NCBI RefSeq assembly: GCF_018618415.1
Contig: NZ_JACSMA010000002.1
Location: 124,001 to 188,000, forward strand
Direction of reading: 5' to 3'
DNA: 64,000 bases
Origin: Exiguobacterium sp. s146
GTDB taxonomy: Bacteria > Bacillota > Bacilli > Exiguobacteriales > Exiguobacteriaceae
Numbering within the stretch: position 1 is the stretch's first letter; each line of letters begins with the position of its first letter. Position numbers and translations under genes: made by a program. Of this stretch, positions 39,827 to 50,346 are shown one piece after another. The notes beneath the pieces are model-generated. The model was not told where the DNA came from. It searched no databases and saw only the letters and a list, made by a program, of their open reading frames with translations.

Positions 39827-41134
39827 TTATGGGTGAATGCGGTTCAAGAGGCGTGGGAACGGGATCGCTTCGCGGATATGCTCGATACCGCTGATCCAGG
39901 CGACCGTACGCTCAAGGCCAAGACCGAAGCCAGAGTGCGGGACCGACCCGTATTTGCGGAGTTCGAGATACCAATCGTACGCATCCGTCTCATCGAGACC
40001 TTCTTTAATGATTTCTTCTTTCAAGCGGTCGTAATCGTCTTCACGTTGCGAGCCGCCGATGATTTCGCCGTAGCCTTCCGGCGCGATCAAGTCGGCACAG
40101 AGGACAAGTTCCGGGTTCTCCGGGTCGACCTTCATATAGAACGGCTTGATGTCTTTCGGCCAATGTGTGATGAACACCGGGAGGTCATGCGCGTTGGCGA
40201 TGGCCGTCTCGTGAGGGGCACCGAAATCGTCGCCGTACTCGATGTCGTCAAAGCCTTCGTCTTTCAAGAACTTGATGGCATCCGTGTAACGGACGCGCGG
40301 GAACGGCGCTTGCACTTTCTCAAGTTTCGACAAGTCGCGTCCGAGCAATTCGAGTTCGTTGCGGCAGTTCTCGAGCGCCGATTTGGCGATATACGAGACG
40401 TAACGCTCTTGAAGCTCGAGGCTCATGTCGTGGTCGAAGAATGCCATCTCCGGCTCAATCATCCAGAACTCGATCAAGTGGCGGCGCGTCTTCGATTTCT
40501 CGGCGCGGAACGTCGGTCCGAACGAGAATACTTTGCCAAGTGCCATCGCAGCAGCTTCCATGTAAAGCTGGCCCGTTTGTGACAAGTAGGCCGGTTGTCC
40601 GAAGTAATCTGTCTCAAACAATTCCGTCGTGCCTTCTGGTGCGCTCGAGGTGATGATCGGCGGATCGATTTTCACGAACCCTTCTTGGTTATAGAACTCA
40701 TACGTCGACCGAATCAATTCGTTGCGGACTTTCATGATCGCATGCTGACGACGCGAACGGAGCCAAAGGTGACGGTTGTCCATCAAGAACTCGGTACCGT
40801 GCTCTTTCGGTGTGATCGGATAGTCGACCGATTCCGCGATCACTTCCATCGCCGTCACTTCGAGCTCGAAACCGAGCGGTGTGCGCCCGCCGTCCGATTT
40901 GACCGTACCAGTGACCCAGACCGACGTCTCTTGCGTCACGCCTTTGGCGAGCGCGAACAACTCCTCGGCTACATCGGCTTTGACGACGACCGCTTGCGCG
41001 AAGCCGCTCCCGTCACGAAGTTGGAGGAAAGCGATCTTTCCGCTCGAACGTTTGTTGGCGATCCAGGCTCCGACGCGTACCGTCTGGCCTTCGTAATCTT
41101 TAAATTGGCTGATTGAAATTGTTGTCATGTCCAT
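39827..41134 (-). CDS. asnS: Asparaginyl-tRNA synthetase
   Basis: A class II synthetase of about 435 residues. An N-terminal OB-fold anticodon-binding domain (1-105) is followed by the catalytic core with motif 2 ([24 protein letters not shown]) and motif 3 ([12 protein letters not shown]). The asparagine-type rather than aspartate-type fit is supported by the aspB-asnS-dnaD neighbourhood. Three in-frame ATGs (41140, 41134, 41128) lie near AAAGGA; the middle one has the best spacing. Confidence 0.94.
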   Translation of the reverse strand: MDMTTISISQFKDYEGQTVRVGAWIANKRSSGKIAFLQLRDGSGFAQAVVVKADVAEELFALAKGVTQETSVWVTGTVKSDGGRTPLGFELEVTAMEVIAESVDYPITPKEHGTEFLMDNRHLWLRSRRQHAIMKVRNELIRSTYEFYNQEGFVKIDPPIITSSAPEGTTELFETDYFGQPAYLSQTGQLYMEAAAMALGKVFSFGPTFRAEKSKTRRHLIEFWMIEPEMAFFDHDMSLELQERYVSYIAKSALENCRNELELLGRDLSKLEKVQAPFPRVRYTDAIKFLKDEGFDDIEYGDDFGAPHETAIANAHDLPVFITHWPKDIKPFYMKVDPENPELVLCADLIAPEGYGEIIGGSQREDDYDRLKEEIIKEGLDETDAYDWYLELRKYGSVPHSGFGLGLERTVAWISGIEHIREAIPFPRLLNRIHP

Positions 41135-41148
41135 ATCCATCCTTTCGC

Positions 41149-42336
41149 TTATCGAGCGTTACGTGTAATGAAGTCTTCTACTCGATCGAGCGCTTCTAAT
41201 ACCCGTTTCAATTCTGTTGCATAAGACAAGCGGACGTAGTCGTCCTGTCCGAAACCTGATCCAGGGACGAGGGCGACGAACGCTTCGCCGAGCACGGCCT
41301 CACACCATGCGTCGACCGAGTCGTATCCGCTCATCGATGCCGCCTCTTTGGCGTTGGCATATAAGTAAAATGCGCCTTGCGGCTTCAAGCACGTGATGCC
41401 AGGGATGGCAATCAGACGCTCATAGACGATCTCGAGTCGTTCCGCGAACGAGACGCGCATCATTTCGACGTCGTCTTGTGGTCCGTTGTACGCTTCGACC
41501 GCCGCCGCTTGGGCGATTGACGTCGGGTTCGACGTCGAGTGCGATGCGAGGTTCGTCATCGCCTCAATAATCGTCTGATCGCCAACGGCATAGCCGATGC
41601 GCCATCCCGTCATGGCGTGTGATTTCGAGACGCCGTTGATGATGATCGTTCGCTCCAACATGCCTGGAAGCGTCGCGATTGAGACGAACTCTGCATCGCC
41701 GTAGACGAGCTTCTCATAAATCTCGTCACTGACGACGAGCAGGTCGTGGCGTTTGATGACGTCCGCGAGGGCCGACAACTCCGCCTCGGTATAAATCATA
41801 CCGGTCGGGTTTGACGGGCTGTTCAGGATAACCGCTTTCGTCCGATCCGTGATGGCCGCCTCGAGCAAATCAGGCGTCAGTTTGAACATCGTCGTCTCGT
41901 TCGTATCGACGTAGACCGGTACGCCGTCTGCGAGCTTCACTTGCTCCGGATAGCTGACCCAATACGGTACCGGGATGATGACCTCATCTCCTTCATCTAA
42001 AATCGCTTGGAACAATGTATAAAGGGCATGCTTCGCACCAGAGGCGACCATGACCTCGGCACGTGTGAACGTCAAGTTACTGTCGCGCTTCGTCTTCTCG
42101 ATAATCGCGTCTTTCAATTCGACCGTCCCGCCAGATGGCGTATACTTCGTGTCACCATCGCGAGCGGCCTGACAGGCTGCCTCGATGATGCGTTCCGGCG
42201 TGTTGAAGTCCGGTTCCCCGGCGCCGAGGCCGATGACGTCTTGTCCCGAAGCCTTTAACGCTTTCGCTTTCGCCGTGATGGCGAGTGTCGTTGAAGGTGT
42301 CAACTGCTTTACACGTTGTGCCAATAGATGTTCCAC
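41149..42336 (-). CDS. aspB: Aspartate aminotransferase
   Basis: This 395-residue fold-type I PLP enzyme has [12 protein letters not shown] (about 36-47), [20 protein letters not shown] and the Schiff-base lysine in [15 protein letters not shown]. It converts oxaloacetate and glutamate to aspartate. It is encoded immediately before asnS, as in B. subtilis. Confidence 0.95.
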   Translation of the reverse strand: MEHLLAQRVKQLTPSTTLAITAKAKALKASGQDVIGLGAGEPDFNTPERIIEAACQAARDGDTKYTPSGGTVELKDAIIEKTKRDSNLTFTRAEVMVASGAKHALYTLFQAILDEGDEVIIPVPYWVSYPEQVKLADGVPVYVDTNETTMFKLTPDLLEAAITDRTKAVILNSPSNPTGMIYTEAELSALADVIKRHDLLVVSDEIYEKLVYGDAEFVSIATLPGMLERTIIINGVSKSHAMTGWRIGYAVGDQTIIEAMTNLASHSTSNPTSIAQAAAVEAYNGPQDDVEMMRVSFAERLEIVYERLIAIPGITCLKPQGAFYLYANAKEAASMSGYDSVDAWCEAVLGEAFVALVPGSGFGQDDYVRLSYATELKRVLEALDRVEDFITRNAR

Positions 42337-42357
42337 AAAAACTCCCCCTTGGTTTCG

Positions 42358-42834
42358 TTACGAGTCCGTCAATTGGACCCGTCGAATAAATTCGCCTGCT
42401 TGGAGCGTATAATACGAATACGTATACGATGCGCCCGATTTCGTGACGACCTCGATCAAGGCCCGTTCGTCAAACCCGTATTTACAGCTGACGAGTGACC
42501 CGCCCGTCTCCGCGACCGATTCGGCACAGACTTGGTCGCGGTCGACCGACGCGATGTCACGCGTCACGATCGGCAACTTGTCATCGACCGGCACAAACTG
42601 GACTTGATCCGTTTCCTCGAAAACGACGTACGGTTCCGTCCCGTTATACAGCTCGGCCCGTTCGATGTTGACGGCCGGTTGTTCGGTCTCGAGACGCTCG
42701 CGTGCCGCCTCGATCATCTTGTCTTTTGTGCGCTCGGTATGACCGACCGTGAACCAATAGATGCCACTAAATACGATGACGACACCAATCAGTGCCGTCA
42801 TGAACGCAACCACTACTTTCGTCTTCCGTGTCAT
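42358..42834 (-). CDS. ypmB: YpmB-like membrane-anchored protein (DUF5590)
   Basis: This 158-residue protein has an N-terminal membrane helix (about 7-29) and an extracytoplasmic domain with a repeated cystatin-like layout. Its length, anchor and position between ypmA and aspB identify it as YpmB. The function is unknown. Two cysteines (VCAESVAETGGSLVSCKYG) in the outer domain could form a disulphide. It overlaps ypmA by four bases. Confidence 0.82.
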   Translation of the reverse strand: MTRKTKVVVAFMTALIGVVIVFSGIYWFTVGHTERTKDKMIEAARERLETEQPAVNIERAELYNGTEPYVVFEETDQVQFVPVDDKLPIVTRDIASVDRDQVCAESVAETGGSLVSCKYGFDERALIEVVTKSGASYTYSYYTLQAGEFIRRVQLTDS

Positions 42835-43016
42835 TCCGTCCGATAGATGGTGAACACCATCTCTTCTTTCTTCGAATCATTCACTTTTTTCTCTAAAGCA
42901 AGACCGAACATTAAATCTTGGCCCTTCAACGTGCGGTTCAACAAGTCGACGATTTTGTATACATCTGCCGTCGGCTCGATTCGAACCGTCGCCAACGTCT
43001 CAATATTCGAATTCAT
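42831..43016 (-). CDS. ypmA: YpmA-like small protein (DUF4264)
   Basis: This 61-residue protein (NIETLATVRIEPTADVYKIVDLLNRTLK...) matches the size, pattern and location of YpmA. It is cytoplasmic and of unknown function. AAGGAGGAG lies seven bases before ATG 43016. It is the first gene of the ypmA-ypmB-aspB-asnS-dnaD-nth run. Confidence 0.8.
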   Translation of the reverse strand: MNSNIETLATVRIEPTADVYKIVDLLNRTLKGQDLMFGLALEKKVNDSKKEEMVFTIYRTE

Positions 43017-43050
43017 GATTACTCCTCCTTCAAAAAACACTATACCCATT

Positions 43051-43079
43051 ATTATAAAACGATAATATCGCCATGCCTA
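43051..43079 (-). promoter_or_regulatory. Promoter of the ypmA-nth operon
   Basis: Read leftwards, a TAGGCA -35 (43074-43079), a 17-base spacer and a perfect TATAAT (43051-43056). The spacer holds the palindrome CGATA-A-TATCG (43060-43070), which could be an operator. Confidence 0.6.
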
Positions 43080-43082
43080 GCG

Positions 43083-45893
43083 TTATCTCTGATTTCCTAG
43101 GCCGGTCTTCTCTTTCTCGTCTAAAAACAGTTCCAGTTCGGCGAGTGAGGTCTCGAGCGGACCGTCAATCCGGTCGACGGCCGGCAAACTGTTGATGAAC
43201 TGCTTCCCGTAACGTGTCGTCTCGACACGGCGGTCGAAGACGAAGATGGCGCCGTAATCCTCTTTCGAGCGAATCAGACGGCCGACCCCTTGCTTGAAGC
43301 GGATGACCGCTTGCGGGAGTGACAGCTCGAAGAATGACGATTTGCCGGTCGCCTCGATTTTCTCGGACCGCGCCTGCATGACCGGTTGGTCGGGCGGTGC
43401 GAACGGGAGGCGGACGATGATGAGGCAGCTGAGTGCCTCGCCCGGAATGTCGACACCTTCCCAGAAACTGGCCGTCCCGAACAAGATCGATTGGTCGATG
43501 CGCTTGAACTGTTTCGTCAAACGGCTGCGTGACCCGCCGCTGACGCCTTGGGCGAGGAGCGTATAGCCCTCATCGAGCTGGTCCTTGACGGCCTCGTGCG
43601 TCAACCGCAACAGTTCGTTCGAGGTGAACAAGACGAGCATCCGCCCTTTCGTCACATTGGCGATTTGGGCGATCGAGTCCGCTATCTGTTCGACGAACCG
43701 TGGCAACGGCACTTCGTTGATGAGCGGGATGTCGGACGGCACGAACAGCTTCGCTTGTTTCTTGAAATCGAACGGTGACGCCAGGACGACGCGACGGACA
43801 TCTTCGTGATCGAGGCCGAGACGGCGTTCGATGAATCCGAAGCGGCCTGAAACGGTCATCGTCGCCGACGTCAAAACGGTCGGACGTTTGGCGAACAGGC
43901 GTTCATGCAAGAGCGGTCCGATTTCGACCGGCTGCGTGTATACCGACGTCAGCTTGCGGTTCGCCAGGTTGAGTTCGACCCAACTGACCGCATCGTCATC
44001 CCGCGTGAGCATCGTCTCGTAGAGCACGCTCTCGATATCGCGCACGTCCCCGATGAACGCCTTCAAATCACCGAGCACGGCCCGTTGTTTGAACGTCATA
44101 TGCTCTTTGTGCTCATCGAGGAGGCGATGGAGCTGCCGGAGCGTCGTCCGGAGTGTCCGCAGACGGTCCTCGAGTCGCTTCGCCACTTCCCGGATTGGAC
44201 GGAACGGCTCCCCTTCCCGATCGAAGCGGACGGTTTGGCGCTGTTCGCGTTTCTTCCCGAGCGATTGGAGCGCCGTGAGCAAATCGTTCAGTTCGTCGTC
44301 GACGCGGGCGAGCGCTTGATCGGTCGCCTTGCTGAACGCCTCGGCTTCTTCCGAGACGGCCGTCAAATCAGCGAGTCCAAGCACGCGTGAATGGAACTTG
44401 CCATCGGCACCGTAACCGAACCACTTGAACAAACGGTCGAACTGAATCGCGTCGAACGTCACACCGAAGTGATGCGACGCGACTTCCTCGACTTGATGGG
44501 CCTCATCTAAAATGAGCGGCGTATCGGTCGGAAGGATCCCGGCCTGATGCTGCAAATCCGAGAACAACAAGGCGTGGTTCGTGACGATGATATCGGCCTC
44601 TTTCGAACGCAAGACGGCTCGGGTGAAGAAGTCCCGGCTATACCACGGATCGAAACGGCCGAAGTCTGAGGCCGCGTCGGCTTGGATGAGCCGTTTGAAC
44701 GAGGCCGGCCCTTGTGAGGCCGCGCCCGGTAGCGACAACTCTTCCAAGTCGCCGGTCTCCGTCTCGGTCAACCAGACGAGCACCATCGCCTTGCACATCG
44801 CCGGGAGCAAGCCTTCGTTCGCCTCTTCGAGAATCATCTCGAACTTGCGGAGGTCGATGTAATTGCGTCTCCCTTTCAATAGCGTGAACTCGATTTCAGG
44901 GAAAATCGCCTTTAAAATCGGCAAATCTCGATTCAACAGTTGTTCCTGCAATTGAATCGTATGTGTGCTGACGACGACCGGGCGTTTCGTCTCGAGTGCG
45001 TGATGCGCGCTCGGAATCAAATACGCCAATGTTTTTCCGGTCCCCGTCCCCGCCTCGATCAACAGCGTCGCTTCGTCATCGAGCGCCTTATAGACATGGC
45101 GCATCATCTCGAATTGACTTTGTCGTGGCTCGAATTGGCCGAACAGTGCAGGGAGCGTCTCTTCAATCGTCCGGTGCAGGAACGGTTCGAACGGCTCGCG
45201 CTCGACGGCGGGCTCGAACGTGTCGACAAGGCGTCTCAGTGCGATTTTCCGATGAATATCGTACGTCGTCTCATCGTCGGCCCGAATCCCGACTTGTATG
45301 ATCAATTCATCGAGCAACGGCTCGACGTTGCTTGTCCACGATTCGGACAACCTTCGCAATTGTTTCAGCGTGACGAGCGGTAACGCGCGCAACCGCTCGA
45401 CTAAACGAATGAACAGTTCCGCCGTCGCCTCGGCGTCGCTGAGTGCACGGTGAGCATCGGTGTGCACGAGGTTGAACGTCTCGGCGAGAGATTCGAGCGC
45501 GTGGCTCTCGAGCGTCGGATATAGAATCCGCGCCAGTTCGACCGTATCGATGGCCCGGCCCTGGAACGGTATATATCCGGCCAACTCTAAGCTCTCATTC
45601 AAAAAATTCAAATCAAACGATACGTTGTGGGCGACGAAAATCCGCCCGTCTAGCATCTTCCATATATCTGGGATCACGTCCTCAAACGTCGGGGCATCCG
45701 CCACGTCTTGATTCGTGATCGTCGTCAACTGCGTGATAAAAGGCGGGATCGGGCGACTCGGGCGAATCAAGGTACTGTAGCGCTCAATCACTTCACTCCC
45801 TTGAACGACCACCGCCGCAAATTCAATCAGTTCGTCGCCGGACTTGACGGAATGACCAGTCGTCTCCAAATCCACTATCACATAGGTGTCCAT
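43083..45893 (-). CDS. dinG: DinG-type helicase with N-terminal 3'-5' exonuclease
   Basis: This protein of about 936 residues joins an N-terminal DEDDh exonuclease (DLETTG, AHNVSFDLNF, HRALSDAEA) to an XPD-like helicase. The helicase shows Walker A EAGTGTGKT, DEAH and the late GTASFWEGVDIPG and QGVGRLIRS motifs. The four iron-sulphur cysteines of E. coli DinG are not seen between Walker A and DEAH, as expected for the Bacillus form, which acts mainly as an exonuclease. Start ATG 45893 is preferred over 45902. Confidence 0.93.
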   Translation of the reverse strand: MDTYVIVDLETTGHSVKSGDELIEFAAVVVQGSEVIERYSTLIRPSRPIPPFITQLTTITNQDVADAPTFEDVIPDIWKMLDGRIFVAHNVSFDLNFLNESLELAGYIPFQGRAIDTVELARILYPTLESHALESLAETFNLVHTDAHRALSDAEATAELFIRLVERLRALPLVTLKQLRRLSESWTSNVEPLLDELIIQVGIRADDETTYDIHRKIALRRLVDTFEPAVEREPFEPFLHRTIEETLPALFGQFEPRQSQFEMMRHVYKALDDEATLLIEAGTGTGKTLAYLIPSAHHALETKRPVVVSTHTIQLQEQLLNRDLPILKAIFPEIEFTLLKGRRNYIDLRKFEMILEEANEGLLPAMCKAMVLVWLTETETGDLEELSLPGAASQGPASFKRLIQADAASDFGRFDPWYSRDFFTRAVLRSKEADIIVTNHALLFSDLQHQAGILPTDTPLILDEAHQVEEVASHHFGVTFDAIQFDRLFKWFGYGADGKFHSRVLGLADLTAVSEEAEAFSKATDQALARVDDELNDLLTALQSLGKKREQRQTVRFDREGEPFRPIREVAKRLEDRLRTLRTTLRQLHRLLDEHKEHMTFKQRAVLGDLKAFIGDVRDIESVLYETMLTRDDDAVSWVELNLANRKLTSVYTQPVEIGPLLHERLFAKRPTVLTSATMTVSGRFGFIERRLGLDHEDVRRVVLASPFDFKKQAKLFVPSDIPLINEVPLPRFVEQIADSIAQIANVTKGRMLVLFTSNELLRLTHEAVKDQLDEGYTLLAQGVSGGSRSRLTKQFKRIDQSILFGTASFWEGVDIPGEALSCLIIVRLPFAPPDQPVMQARSEKIEATGKSSFFELSLPQAVIRFKQGVGRLIRSKEDYGAIFVFDRRVETTRYGKQFINSLPAVDRIDGPLETSLAELELFLDEKEKTGLGNQR

Positions 45894-45961
45894 AACATCC
45901 ATCCCATCTTCGGCACGCTCGTGCTTTCTGTCTGTCTCATCTTACCATAGAACGATACACG

Positions 45962-45996
45962 AAAAAACGGGGATGCCTTTCGCGGACATCCCCGTT
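45962..45996 (-). terminator. Terminator of panBCD
   Basis: Arms AACGGGGATG (45966-45975) and CATCCCCGTT (45987-45996), followed on the minus strand by a T run. Confidence 0.85.
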
Positions 45997-46000
45997 CGTC

Positions 46001-46384
46001 TTATAAAATCGTATGGGCGATCTCTTCGTAAAGAAGTTGATCGATCTCGTTTCGCTCGTTCAAGACGGCGACTTTCGGACGATGTTGTTTCGCTTCCTCG
46101 GCTGTCATTTGACCGTACGCCATGATGATGACGACGTCCCCGACTTGGAAATGACGGGCCGCAGCCCCGTTCAAACAGACGACGCCTGAACCTCGTTCGC
46201 CTTTGATGACGTACGTCTCGATACGAGCCCCGTTATGGTTGTTCGTGATATGGACATGCTCGTTCTCCATAATCCCGACCGCGTCCATCAAATCTTCATC
46301 GATCGTGATTGAGCCGACGTAATGCAAGTTCGCCTCGGTGACGGTCGCCTTGTGTAGTTTTGCGTGCATGAATGTTCGAATCAT
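46001..46384 (-). CDS. panD: Aspartate 1-decarboxylase proenzyme
   Basis: This 127-residue PanD has the self-cleavage site Gly-Ser in HYVGSITID, whose serine becomes the catalytic pyruvoyl group. [20 protein letters not shown] is the conserved late segment. It makes beta-alanine for pantothenate. AGAGGATG lies six bases before ATG 46384. It is the last gene of panBCD. Confidence 0.95.
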   Translation of the reverse strand: MIRTFMHAKLHKATVTEANLHYVGSITIDEDLMDAVGIMENEHVHITNNHNGARIETYVIKGERGSGVVCLNGAAARHFQVGDVVIIMAYGQMTAEEAKQHRPKVAVLNERNEIDQLLYEEIAHTIL

Positions 46385-46389
46385 TGGAT

Positions 46390-47220
46390 TCATCCTCTCT
46401 TCCAAATCACATTATCAATCAAGCGGGCCCGTTCGAACTGCACCGCTACGGCAATCAATAGTTCGGTTGACGCCGAGGTCACCTCGGTCAACGTTGGATA
46501 GTCTTTGATTTCGACATAGTCGATCGTACTGTTCGGAATGTTGTTCAAGCGGTCCTCGAGCCGTGCCATCACGTCTCGAATCGCCTCACCTTGCGCGAGG
46601 GCGTCTCGCGCCTCGATTAAAGCACGGTTGATGTCACTCGCATCCGCCGTCTCCGTCTCCGACAGATAGACGTTGCGGGACGACTTGGCGAGGCCCGACG
46701 CTTCACGAATGATTGGACAGCGCCGAATCTCGACCGGGACGAAATAGTCGCGGACGTAGCCTTCGATTAACGCGACTTGTTGCGCGTCCTTCAACCCGAA
46801 ATAAGCGCGGGTCGGACGGACGAGATTGAACAACTTCGAGACGACGGTCAAGACGCCATCGAAATGACCGGGACGACTGGCCCCGCATAAGACGTCTGCG
46901 CCGGTGCGCACCGTCACCCGTGCCATGTCGAGCGGATACATCGTCTCCGTGTTCGGATAGAACAAGACGTCGACACCCGCCTCACGGGCGAGCGCCTCGT
47001 CCCGCTCGAAATCACGCGGATAGCGATCGAGGTCTTCGTTCGGACCGAATTGGGTCGGGTTGACGAAGATGCTCATGACGACGAGGTCGTTTTCTGACTC
47101 GGCCGCCTCGATGAGACTGAGGTGCCCTTCGTGCAAATAGCCCATCGTCGGGACGAAACCGATCGTCCCGACACCTGTCAATGCTTCCTGTAACGAACGT
47201 GGGGTCGTGACGATGTTCAT
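46390..47220 (-). CDS. panC: Pantothenate synthetase
   Basis: This 276-residue ligase joins pantoate and beta-alanine using ATP. The HIGH-like [14 protein letters not shown], the [18 protein letters not shown] segment and YFGLKDAQQ are canonical. It overlaps panB by four bases and panD follows almost immediately. Confidence 0.96.
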   Translation of the reverse strand: MNIVTTPRSLQEALTGVGTIGFVPTMGYLHEGHLSLIEAAESENDLVVMSIFVNPTQFGPNEDLDRYPRDFERDEALAREAGVDVLFYPNTETMYPLDMARVTVRTGADVLCGASRPGHFDGVLTVVSKLFNLVRPTRAYFGLKDAQQVALIEGYVRDYFVPVEIRRCPIIREASGLAKSSRNVYLSETETADASDINRALIEARDALAQGEAIRDVMARLEDRLNNIPNSTIDYVEIKDYPTLTEVTSASTELLIAVAVQFERARLIDNVIWKRG

Positions 47221-48053
47221 GCCTTGCCCCCATAGAGCGTGTCGAGCAATGACTCATCCATCGTGAACGTGTGCCGTTCAAGCGGGAACGAGCCGTCTTT
47301 CGTCGCATCGACATAATTGCGAATCGCCGTCGTCGCGACGTCGTTCACATCGGCATACGCCTCGACGAACTTCGGAAGACGGTCGACGCCATATTTCAAG
47401 ATATCGTGATAGACGAGCACTTGGCCGTCCACGTCAGCGCCCGCCCCGATGCCGATGACCGGGATGTGGAGCGCCTCGGCAATCTTTTTGGCCAATTGAT
47501 GCGGCACACATTCGAGGACGAGCATCTTCGCACCGACCCGCTCCGCCTCGAGGCTATCAGCAATCAACTGTTCCGCATCTTCGAGCGATTTGCCTTGCAC
47601 TTTATACCCTTCGAGCACACCGACCGATTGCGGTGTGAGGCCAAGGTGGGCGACACACGGCATACCGACTTTCGTCAGCCGCTCGATCGTCTCGAGTACC
47701 TCGCCCGCCCCTTCGAGCTTGATCGCGTCGGCCCGTCCGTCTTGGAACAGCGTCGCGGCCGCTTGGAGCGTGCGGTCGAAATCACCGTGGTATGTCGCGA
47801 ACGGCATATCGACGACGACGAACGTGTCACGTGCCCCGCGGCGTACGGCTTTCGCGTGATGGACCATATCCGAGATCGTCACGGGAATCGTCGAATCGTA
47901 GCCGAGCACGACCATCCCGAGCGAATCACCGACTAAAATGATATCGACGCCTGCAGCCTCGGCCAGTTTCGCGGACGGATAATCGTAGGCGGTCAACATG
48001 ACCAATTTTTCTTCTTGCTTCATCTTTTTCAATAACGAAGTCATCGTATGCAT
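47217..48053 (-). CDS. panB: 3-methyl-2-oxobutanoate hydroxymethyltransferase
   Basis: This 278-residue TIM barrel makes ketopantoate from 2-oxoisovalerate and methylene-tetrahydrofolate. Its metal- and substrate-binding segments [29 protein letters not shown] and [17 protein letters not shown] are present. GGAGGAG lies six bases before the ATG. It is the first gene of panBCD and is preceded by a structured leader with its own promoter and attenuator. Confidence 0.96.
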   Translation of the reverse strand: MHTMTSLLKKMKQEEKLVMLTAYDYPSAKLAEAAGVDIILVGDSLGMVVLGYDSTIPVTISDMVHHAKAVRRGARDTFVVVDMPFATYHGDFDRTLQAAATLFQDGRADAIKLEGAGEVLETIERLTKVGMPCVAHLGLTPQSVGVLEGYKVQGKSLEDAEQLIADSLEAERVGAKMLVLECVPHQLAKKIAEALHIPVIGIGAGADVDGQVLVYHDILKYGVDRLPKFVEAYADVNDVATTAIRNYVDATKDGSFPLERHTFTMDESLLDTLYGGKA

Positions 48054-48240
48054 GTGCTTCTCCTCCTAATGTGGAGACAGGTTAGAAAAAACGCCTTCCT
48101 ACACGAATGGTAAGAAGGCGCACGAAAACAATCTCAAGTAGATGAGTGTCCTTCTGTCCCTGTCAAAATGATCAAGGCAGACAAATAAATGTAGTGACGG
48201 TCTGCAGTACGGGTACACTTCGCGAGCGATAGCGTCCGGC
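48054..48240 (-). ncRNA. panBCD leader RNA, candidate pan-motif element
   Basis: About 185 untranslated bases lie between the predicted start of transcription and panB. A hairpin at 48153-48181 pairs TCTG-CCTTG with CAGGG-A-CAGA, leaving a single bulged A. This recalls the bulged-adenosine stems reported for the pan motif upstream of pantothenate operons in Firmicutes. A terminator hairpin follows just before the ribosome binding site, so transcription attenuation is plausible. Assignment to the pan family is from memory of its general shape, not from a covariance model. Confidence 0.5.
48085..48120 (-). terminator. Attenuator hairpin in the panB leader
   Basis: CGCCTTC and GAAGGCG arms, extended by partly paired bases, precede a T run on the minus strand, 30-35 bases before the panB start. 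Its location upstream of the gene implies regulated read-through. Confidence 0.8.
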
Positions 48241-48246
48241 ACATTC

Positions 48247-48275
48247 ATTATAGACCATGAACCCGTTTCCATCAA
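48247..48275 (-). promoter_or_regulatory. Promoter of panBCD
   Basis: A TTGATG -35 (48270-48275), 17-base spacer and perfect TATAAT -10 (48247-48252). The -35 overlaps the stop codon of birA. Confidence 0.8.
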
Positions 48276-49234
48276 TCATTCCAAACCGCGATCTCGGCAG
48301 AGTAGATCGGCTCGACCGCTCCTTCATGTTCGAGCAGGAGCGCCCCTTCCTCTGAAATGCCGCGCATCGTCCCGCGTCGTGGTTTCCCAGACGCCGTCAA
48401 CGTCACCGGTTCGTTCAAATAGGCGGCATGTTCGAGCCAATGAGTGCGCACTGGGCCAAACCCCGACGCGAGGAACAAGTCGTATTCGGTCTCGAGCTCG
48501 GCGAGCAAGTGCGCGAGCAACTCGCTTCTTCGATACGTCTGGTTCGTTTCGAGCTTGATGGACGTCGCGCGATGGGCGAGCTCGTCCGGGATGACGTCGC
48601 TGTTGACGTTCAACCCGAACCCGAGGATGACGGCTTGAATCCGGTCGCCCTCCGTCTGCATCTCGGTCAGGATGCCCCCGATTTTTTTCCCGTTGAGCAA
48701 CAAGTCGTTCGGCCATTTTATTGTGGCCGGGATGCCTTGTGCGTGCAAGGCGCGCGCGAACGCGCTCGCCGCCATGAGCGTCAGCTTCGAGGCATCACGA
48801 ATCGGCAACGCCGGACGCAAGATGACGCTCGCCGCGATATTGACCTGGCTCGGATTATACCAGTTCCGGCCGAGTTGTCCTCGGCCCGCCGTCTGTTCCT
48901 CACTGATGACGAGCGTCCCTTCAAGCACGCCCTTTTGCGCCAATTCATGGGCGATGCGTTGGGTCGTGTCGACTTGATCATACGCATGGACGACTTGTCC
49001 GAACCGCCCTTTTCGGAACGAGACGAACGCCGGTTCATCGAGCCGGTCCGTCTGGCCGGACAATTGATACCCTTTCCGGGGAATCGTGTCGATCGCATAC
49101 CCGTCTTGTTTCAACGTCTCGATATGTTTCCAAATAGCGGTACGTGAAATATTTAACTGGCGGGCCAACTCTTGACCGCTCCAGACGGCCCCGTCCTGCA
49201 ACAGGTTTAATACTTTTCCGCGTGTTGAAGCCAT
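48272..49234 (-). CDS. birA: Biotin-protein ligase/biotin repressor BirA
   Basis: This 320-residue bifunctional protein has an N-terminal winged helix-turn-helix (about 1-60, SGQELARQLNISRTAIWKHIETL). The ligase core has AGRGQLGRNWYNP (biotinyl-AMP loop) and IKWPNDLLLNGKKIGGILTE. A C-terminal SH3-like domain follows. It biotinylates carboxylases and may repress biotin genes. Its start overlaps cca by 28 bases. Confidence 0.95.
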   Translation of the reverse strand: MASTRGKVLNLLQDGAVWSGQELARQLNISRTAIWKHIETLKQDGYAIDTIPRKGYQLSGQTDRLDEPAFVSFRKGRFGQVVHAYDQVDTTQRIAHELAQKGVLEGTLVISEEQTAGRGQLGRNWYNPSQVNIAASVILRPALPIRDASKLTLMAASAFARALHAQGIPATIKWPNDLLLNGKKIGGILTEMQTEGDRIQAVILGFGLNVNSDVIPDELAHRATSIKLETNQTYRRSELLAHLLAELETEYDLFLASGFGPVRTHWLEHAAYLNEPVTLTASGKPRRGTMRGISEEGALLLEHEGAVEPIYSAEIAVWND

Positions 49235-50346
49235 TGTTCGGCCTCCTTTCGTAACGGTTCCGGCTCGTTGGCGAGCTCGCCGTCCAGCACGAGCCGTTCG
49301 ACATGGGCGAGCACTTGCTTGATGCGCGGACCCCGGGCCCCGATTTCAAGCGCATCCCGTCCGTCGAAGCGAAGCTCCCGGCGCGATTGAATCGACAACT
49401 GCCGCTTCAACTGTTCGGCCGTCTCGGGCCGTCCCGACATCTCGAGATACGTCGCCAGCGTCTCCGTCGTCGTCTCATAAATCGTGAACGTATCGAGGCC
49501 GGTCGTGAACAACCGGGCGAGCACGTTCGCCTCCCGCTTCAGCGCGTTCGAGCGTTTCCACGGCGTCAGCCAATCGGGCGCGGCGGCATGATGGACGAAC
49601 AACGCCCAGCCCCCGACCGGATTGATCGGCGTCCGCTTGTCGGCGATGACGCGCTCGATCAGTTCTGCCGACACGTTCGGCAAATACTGATGGATGCCGA
49701 GGTCAAGCATCGCCGCGAGCGCTTTTCGATACGCCGGACCGACCATCAGCTTCTCGAACTCGATGGCGACCCGCTCCATCGCGATGTCTTTCAATTTGTG
49801 GCCGAGCTCGCGCGAGGCCCGTTGCACGTCGTCGTCGAGCCGGAAATCGAGCTGGGCCATGAAGCGGAACGCCCGCATGATACGGAGCGCATCCTCGTTG
49901 AAGCGTTCATACGGGCTGCCGACGGTGCGGATGACACGTGCCTCGAGGTCCATCCGTCCCCCGAACAAGTCGACGACGTTGCCGTCATGGAACGCCATCG
50001 CGTTCATCGTGAAGTCACGCCGTTTCATATCCTCCTCGAGCGAGACGCCGAGCGACACGTGATCGGGCCGTCTCGAGTCCGAATACGTCCCTTCTGACCG
50101 GAACGTCGTCACTTCGAACGGATGGTGGTCGAGAATGACCGTCACCGTCCCGTGGTCGATTCCGGTCGGCACCGATTTCGGGAACAAGCGCATGACCTCG
50201 TCCGGGAAGAGCGACGTGGCAATATCGATATCGTCCGGCAGCGTACCGCGCATGTAATCGCGGACGGCACCGCCGACGATATACGCTTCCCCGCCGTGGG
50301 CGTTAATCGTCTCGATAATCCGTTTGGCATATTCCCATTCCGTCAT
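49207..50346 (-). CDS. cca: CCA-adding tRNA nucleotidyltransferase
   Basis: This 379-residue class II enzyme has GGAVRDYMRG and DDIDIATS (metal-binding carboxylates) in the head domain. RRDFTMNAMAF and the templating ERFNEDALRIMRAFRF follow. It builds or repairs the 3' CCA end of tRNAs from CTP and ATP. It overlaps bshA by four bases, in the order known from B. subtilis. Confidence 0.95.
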   Translation of the reverse strand: MTEWEYAKRIIETINAHGGEAYIVGGAVRDYMRGTLPDDIDIATSLFPDEVMRLFPKSVPTGIDHGTVTVILDHHPFEVTTFRSEGTYSDSRRPDHVSLGVSLEEDMKRRDFTMNAMAFHDGNVVDLFGGRMDLEARVIRTVGSPYERFNEDALRIMRAFRFMAQLDFRLDDDVQRASRELGHKLKDIAMERVAIEFEKLMVGPAYRKALAAMLDLGIHQYLPNVSAELIERVIADKRTPINPVGGWALFVHHAAAPDWLTPWKRSNALKREANVLARLFTTGLDTFTIYETTTETLATYLEMSGRPETAEQLKRQLSIQSRRELRFDGRDALEIGARGPRIKQVLAHVERLVLDGELANEPEPLRKEAEQWLQHAEKY

